From: Selenomonas sp.
GTDB taxonomy: Bacteria > Bacillota > Negativicutes > Selenomonadales > Selenomonadaceae
Reading direction: 5' to 3'
Length of the DNA: 8,166 bases
NCBI GenBank assembly: GCA_003518745.1
Contig: DOYB01000188.1
Location: 1-8,166 of the forward strand
The notes under the pieces were generated by a model. The model saw only the letters and a list, made by a program, of their open reading frames with translations, searched no databases and had not been told where the DNA came from. Position numbers and translations under genes: made by a program. The number at the start of each line of letters is the position of its first letter. Positions within the stretch are counted from its first letter, which is position 1. Shown here in pieces: positions 5,878 to 8,166 of the stretch.

Positions 5878-6384
5878 TCACTCCAGATAATCAGACAGCA
5901 CAAAGCCCAGCTGATCATTTCTCATATTATCTCTATAGGCCACACAGTAAAAACCGTTACCCTCATCTCTGACAAAGCGCACCCTTTCCCCTAAAGGCAC
6001 CTGCATTATAGCCGCGGCATCAACCGACGGTGCCTCCCTCAAACTGATACTTTCGTTGCAGTTAACAACCGTGTACATGGTCCAGGATGAAGTCAGATAT
6101 TCATATAACGCGTAGCCTGTCTGTCCGCCATAAGATACATGGGCAAATACCATTTCTTTGTAACAAGGATCACCATCGTCAAGAACGGTTACCTTCGCGC
6201 CTAGAGGAATACTTGCCAGAGCCGGAGAATCCATCGATGCGCTGGAACGAAGACTGATCCATTCGTCACAGTTCACGACATACATGCCGCCCTCCGTGTT
6301 CGTCCCTGTAATATAAGCCGAAACCTGTACCGGTGCCACCGCAAGGCACAACGCCAACGCGCTTCCAAGAATTAATTTTTTCAT
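5878..6384 (-). CDS. Secreted protein with two tandem SH3b domains
   Basis: A 168-aa exported protein. MKKLILGSALALCLAVAPVQ is a signal peptide with probable cleavage after VSA (21-23). The mature protein is two copies of a bacterial SH3 module. Copy 1 runs about 34-97 (VVNCDEWISLR...IPLGAKVTVLDDG...GYALYEYL) and copy 2 about 103-167 (VVNCNESISLR...VPLGERVRFVRDEG...GFVLSDYL). SH3b domains usually bind cell-wall peptidoglycan or other surface ligands. There is no hydrolase domain, so it is a binding or sensing protein and not a lysin. Each copy has two cysteines, Cys39/Cys74 and Cys109/Cys147, at matching places. I chose ATG 6384, which follows GGAG by 8 nt, over a TTG at 6411, because it opens directly into the signal peptide. 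It starts 57 nt after the upstream flavodoxin-fold gene. Confidence 0.88.
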   Translation of the reverse strand: MKKLILGSALALCLAVAPVQVSAYITGTNTEGGMYVVNCDEWISLRSSASMDSPALASIPLGAKVTVLDDGDPCYKEMVFAHVSYGGQTGYALYEYLTSSWTMYTVVNCNESISLREAPSVDAAAIMQVPLGERVRFVRDEGNGFYCVAYRDNMRNDQLGFVLSDYLE

Positions 6385-6441
6385 AACTACCACTCCATAT
6401 GCACTTTGCAATATACTTCAATTACCTGTTGACGAGCTTCG

Positions 6442-7059
6442 TCAGCGAATAAAGTTCGTCACAATACTTTCTTCCTTTTGGGGCAGACCGTATTTCTCCT
6501 TGCCGAGGGCAATGCTCTTCATCAGGAACGTCATATTCCTCGCAAGGGTTCTCATGGTCTGGAGGCCCTCCTCATCCTGAACAGCCTCCCCCGGCATGAG
6601 CCCATGGAGATTGTTCCAATACTGGCTGGACGCGACGGGCATCCCCGAAATCGTAAAGTACTTGTTCAACTCATCAAAGGTAGCTGTAGTTCCGCCGCGG
6701 CGTGCCACCGCCACGCTGGCTCCCACCTTCATGGTCTTATCGAAGCCGGTGCTGAAGAACAGCCTGTCCAAATACGCCACCAGCGTGGCATTTGCCGAAG
6801 CGTAGTAAACCGGCGTGCCAAGTACCAATCCGTCACTTTCCTCGAAAAGCTTTGCCGTAGCATTGACCGCATCATCAAAGACGCATTTCCCCTTCTGGTA
6901 GCAGCCGCCACAGCCCATACACCCACGAATAGCCTGATTACCTATATGAACCAGCTCCGTCTCGACTCCCTCTTCCGCAAATACCTTGCACATCTCATCC
7001 AATGCCAGAGCCGTGTTTCCCTTCGCGTGAGGTGAACCATTAACCAGCATGACCTTCAT
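6442..7059 (-). CDS. Flavodoxin-fold oxidoreductase of the iron-sulfur flavoprotein (Isf) type
   Basis: A 205-aa cytoplasmic protein with the NADPH-dependent FMN reductase / flavodoxin fold. MKVMLVNGSPHAKGNTALAL supplies the FMN phosphate loop (NGSPxxxGNT, 7-16). LVLGTPVYYASANATLVAYLDR is the second flavin contact region. Between them is GCMGCGGCYQKGKC with Cys47, Cys50, Cys53 and Cys59, a CX2CX2CX5C pattern that matches the compact [4Fe-4S] motif of archaeal and clostridial Isf proteins. These proteins pass electrons between ferredoxin or NAD(P)H, the cluster and FMN, with roles proposed in oxidative stress; the physiological substrate here is unknown. Start choice: ATG 7059 lies 8 nt after AAAGGAG, whereas ATG 7065 is only 2 nt after it and ATG 7083 lacks a good site. 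It is the first gene of the minus-strand group. Confidence 0.88.
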   Translation of the reverse strand: MKVMLVNGSPHAKGNTALALDEMCKVFAEEGVETELVHIGNQAIRGCMGCGGCYQKGKCVFDDAVNATAKLFEESDGLVLGTPVYYASANATLVAYLDRLFFSTGFDKTMKVGASVAVARRGGTTATFDELNKYFTISGMPVASSQYWNNLHGLMPGEAVQDEEGLQTMRTLARNMTFLMKSIALGKEKYGLPQKEESIVTNFIR

Positions 7060-7366
7060 ATCCATCGCTCCTTTGATATCCATAAAAACGCACTCTCTAC
7101 TATTCTACACAGGTATTCAATCTTCCTTCATTTGAACGGCAATCCAACACATAAACCTACACTTTGCCCTTCGTCCAACCAATTATAGGTGATCCCACGC
7201 ATACAAAGAATCAACCACATAAGGTATGGCAGACACAAAGGTTTTCGTCTTGCTCACATTTCCTATTATTTTATCATGTTTTCACTCAATATAACACCCA
7301 CACCCTATAATCGTCGCGTTCGTTTCATAAATAGGAATCTATGTTACGGAGTGACACGAAGTAAAA
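7060..7366. other. Gene-free stretch upstream of the Isf-type gene
   Basis: About 300 bases with no credible gene on either strand. The promoter of the Isf-type gene should lie here. The best -10 match is TATAAT at 7187-7182 on the minus strand, but at 17-nt spacing the -35 position reads TTCTTT, so the match is weak. No inverted repeat or riboswitch-like structure stands out. Confidence 0.4.
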
Positions 7367-7481
7367 GCCTTCCCCTTGAGGGGAAGGGAGACCGCGTTAG
7401 CGGTGGATGAGGTGTCAGGTGAATCATGCGTGCGACCACCTCATCCGCCCCTTTGGGGCACCTTCCCCTCAAGGGGAAGGC
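7367..7481. repeat. 115-bp palindromic repeat element with nested hairpins (MITE/REP-like)
   Basis: The termini are 20-mers at 7368-7387 and 7461-7480 that are exact reverse complements of each other, and each is also a near-palindrome (CCTTCCCCT, 2-base centre, AGGGGAAGG). The flanking G7367 and C7481 extend the pairing to 21 bp. Further in, GGATGAGGTG (7405-7414) pairs with CACCTCATCC (7437-7446). Two small hairpins sit between: ACCGC-GTTA-GCGGT (7391-7404) and GCCCC-TTT-GGGGC (7447-7459). The whole folds into a long stem or several separate hairpins. It resembles, from memory, short repeats dispersed in gut Firmicute genomes, which often yield spurious ORFs. No transposase and no clear target duplication are visible (flanks GTAAAA and AAATTT). 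Confidence 0.82.
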
Positions 7482-7529
7482 AAATTTTCCATCATCTACA
7501 AGTTTATGAAACGGGCGTGCATAATCGTA

Positions 7530-7565
7530 AAATGCCGTTGACAAGGAAAGTGACTTGTCAACGGC
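7530..7565 (-). terminator. Rho-independent terminator after the vWA-domain gene
   Basis: GCCGTTGACAAG (7534-7545) and CTTGTCAACGGC (7554-7565) make a perfect 12-bp stem with an 8-nt loop. Read on the minus strand the stem is followed by ATTTTA, a short U-run. It lies 34 nt downstream of the stop codon of the vWA-domain gene. Confidence 0.75.
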
Positions 7566-7599
7566 TAAATACACATCAAAAATATGACAAGGTTACGGA

Positions 7600-8166
7600 T
7601 TAGCCACGCTCTCGCACATCTTCCTCAATTCTTGCTTTCCATGCTGCCGAAAGCGGCGCGGAACCGAATCTTACTTGGTGGATGGCTTCTGTCATAACCT
7701 GGAAATTCAGCTCTGTTCCCTTCTCATCGCACTGATAGGTTACTGCACGATCTGCGTGTATACCTATATTGCCCGCGGCTTCTATCGCATCGATGTTCGC
7801 GCCAAGAAACAGGAACTCCCACCCGTATTTCCCCTTCTGACGCTCCACCATCTTCTTAACCTTTGCATAGGTGTAGCGCCGGCTTGCGTTCTCCATCCCA
7901 TCTGTAGTGATGATGAACATGGTCTTTTCCGGCCTGTCCTCATCCCGGGCATACTTATGGATATTGCCTATGTGGTGAATGGCACCTCCTACCGCATCCA
8001 GCAGCGCCGTACAGCCTCGAACGAAATAGGTATCCTCCGTAAGCTCCTCCACATTTTCCATCGGCACCCGATCATGGATAACGTCACAAGTATCATCAAA
8101 CAACACCGTGGAGACAACAGCCTCCCCCTTTTCCTTCCGTTGCTTCCTGATGAGGGAGTTGAAGCC
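7600..8166 (-). CDS. von Willebrand factor A-domain protein, C-terminal part (runs off right edge)
   Basis: The reading frame is open to the window edge, giving 188 visible residues; the N-terminus lies outside. The visible part starts GFNSLIRKQRK, then the vWA beta strand AVVSTVLFDD. RGCTALLDAVGGAI carries the threonine of MIDAS motif 2, and MFIITTDGMENAS carries the aspartate of MIDAS motif 3. The DxSxS of motif 1 would be just upstream, beyond the edge. The next block (WEFLFLGANIDAIEAAGNIGI) is the C-terminal part of the Rossmann-like fold. It resembles stand-alone cytoplasmic vWA proteins of about 210-230 aa of unknown partner. A GTG at 8106 could be mistaken for a start, but the conserved fold extends upstream of it. 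It is separated from the Isf-type gene by 540 bases, a terminator and the repeat, so it is a different transcription unit. Confidence 0.87.
   Translation of the reverse strand, partial: GFNSLIRKQRKEKGEAVVSTVLFDDTCDVIHDRVPMENVEELTEDTYFVRGCTALLDAVGGAIHHIGNIHKYARDEDRPEKTMFIITTDGMENASRRYTYAKVKKMVERQKGKYGWEFLFLGANIDAIEAAGNIGIHADRAVTYQCDEKGTELNFQVMTEAIHQVRFGSAPLSAAWKARIEEDVRERG

Noticed and set aside
6430..6444. TGACGA-GCT-TCGTCA dyad at the end of the Isf-type gene
   Set aside because: The stem is only 6 bp, overlaps the stop codon and has no following U-run, so a terminator is not supported.
6478..7035. Plus-strand open frame of 185 codons opposite the Isf-type gene
   Set aside because: It is the shadow of a gene with conserved FMN and cysteine motifs; no start signal.
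7344..7603. Two open frames on opposite strands through the palindromic repeat
   Set aside because: They translate the repeat itself and are the type of spurious protein such repeats generate (PLTRSPFPSRGRL-like).
8104..8106. GTG at 8106 as the start of the vWA protein
   Set aside because: The frame stays open to the window edge and the upstream residues (GFNSLIRKQRK...AVVSTV) are part of the conserved vWA fold.

Overview
The window looks like chromosomal DNA of an anaerobic or microaerophilic Firmicute, in the broad clostridial or Negativicutes range. The support is the class of Fe-S genes, purine-rich Shine-Dalgarno sites before almost every gene, an iron-sulfur flavoprotein-type reductase, and a compact palindromic repeat of a kind I recall from gut Firmicutes. 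The exact lineage cannot be fixed from this sequence. I see no tRNA, rRNA, CRISPR array, transposase or phage gene.

Left part (1-1803): an iron-sulfur cluster locus. On the minus strand lie a cysteine desulfurase (nifS/iscS type) and the first 16 codons of its scaffold partner (nifU/iscU type). Divergent from them on the plus strand is an Rrf2-family iscR-like regulator. The intergenic region holds two good back-to-back promoters and a perfect 10+10 bp inverted repeat over the regulator's -10 box, which suggests autoregulation.

Middle left (1804-3878): a 288-base non-coding region followed by a complete methyl-accepting chemotaxis protein on the plus strand. The non-coding region has a strong sigma-A-type promoter with a palindrome across its -35 box, and a leader of about 150 nt with two interleaved complementary pairs. 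The chemotaxis gene ends at a strong 18-bp hairpin that also serves as a stop for the minus-strand genes arriving from the right.

Middle right (3903-7059): six minus-strand genes in a row. In transcription order they are a flavodoxin-fold protein with a CX2CX2CX5C cluster motif, a secreted double SH3b-domain protein, a flavin reductase-like FMN protein, a small single-pass membrane protein, a glyoxalase I-like VOC protein with all four metal ligands, and a small lipoprotein. The flavin reductase-like and membrane-protein genes are tightly coupled, the stop of one lying inside the ribosome binding site of the next. A candidate terminator separates the glyoxalase from the lipoprotein gene. The mix suggests redox and detoxification functions plus envelope proteins, but no single pathway is proven.

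Right part (7060-8166): a 540-base gene-free stretch holding a 115-bp mobile-type palindromic repeat built of nested hairpins and a terminator. It is followed by the C-terminal 188 codons of a minus-strand von Willebrand factor A-domain protein that runs off the window.

Most of the window is ordinary accessory or housekeeping content. The least explained parts are the operators at the iscR and chemotaxis promoters, the structured chemotaxis leader, the 115-bp repeat, and the uncharacterised genes of the minus-strand cluster.
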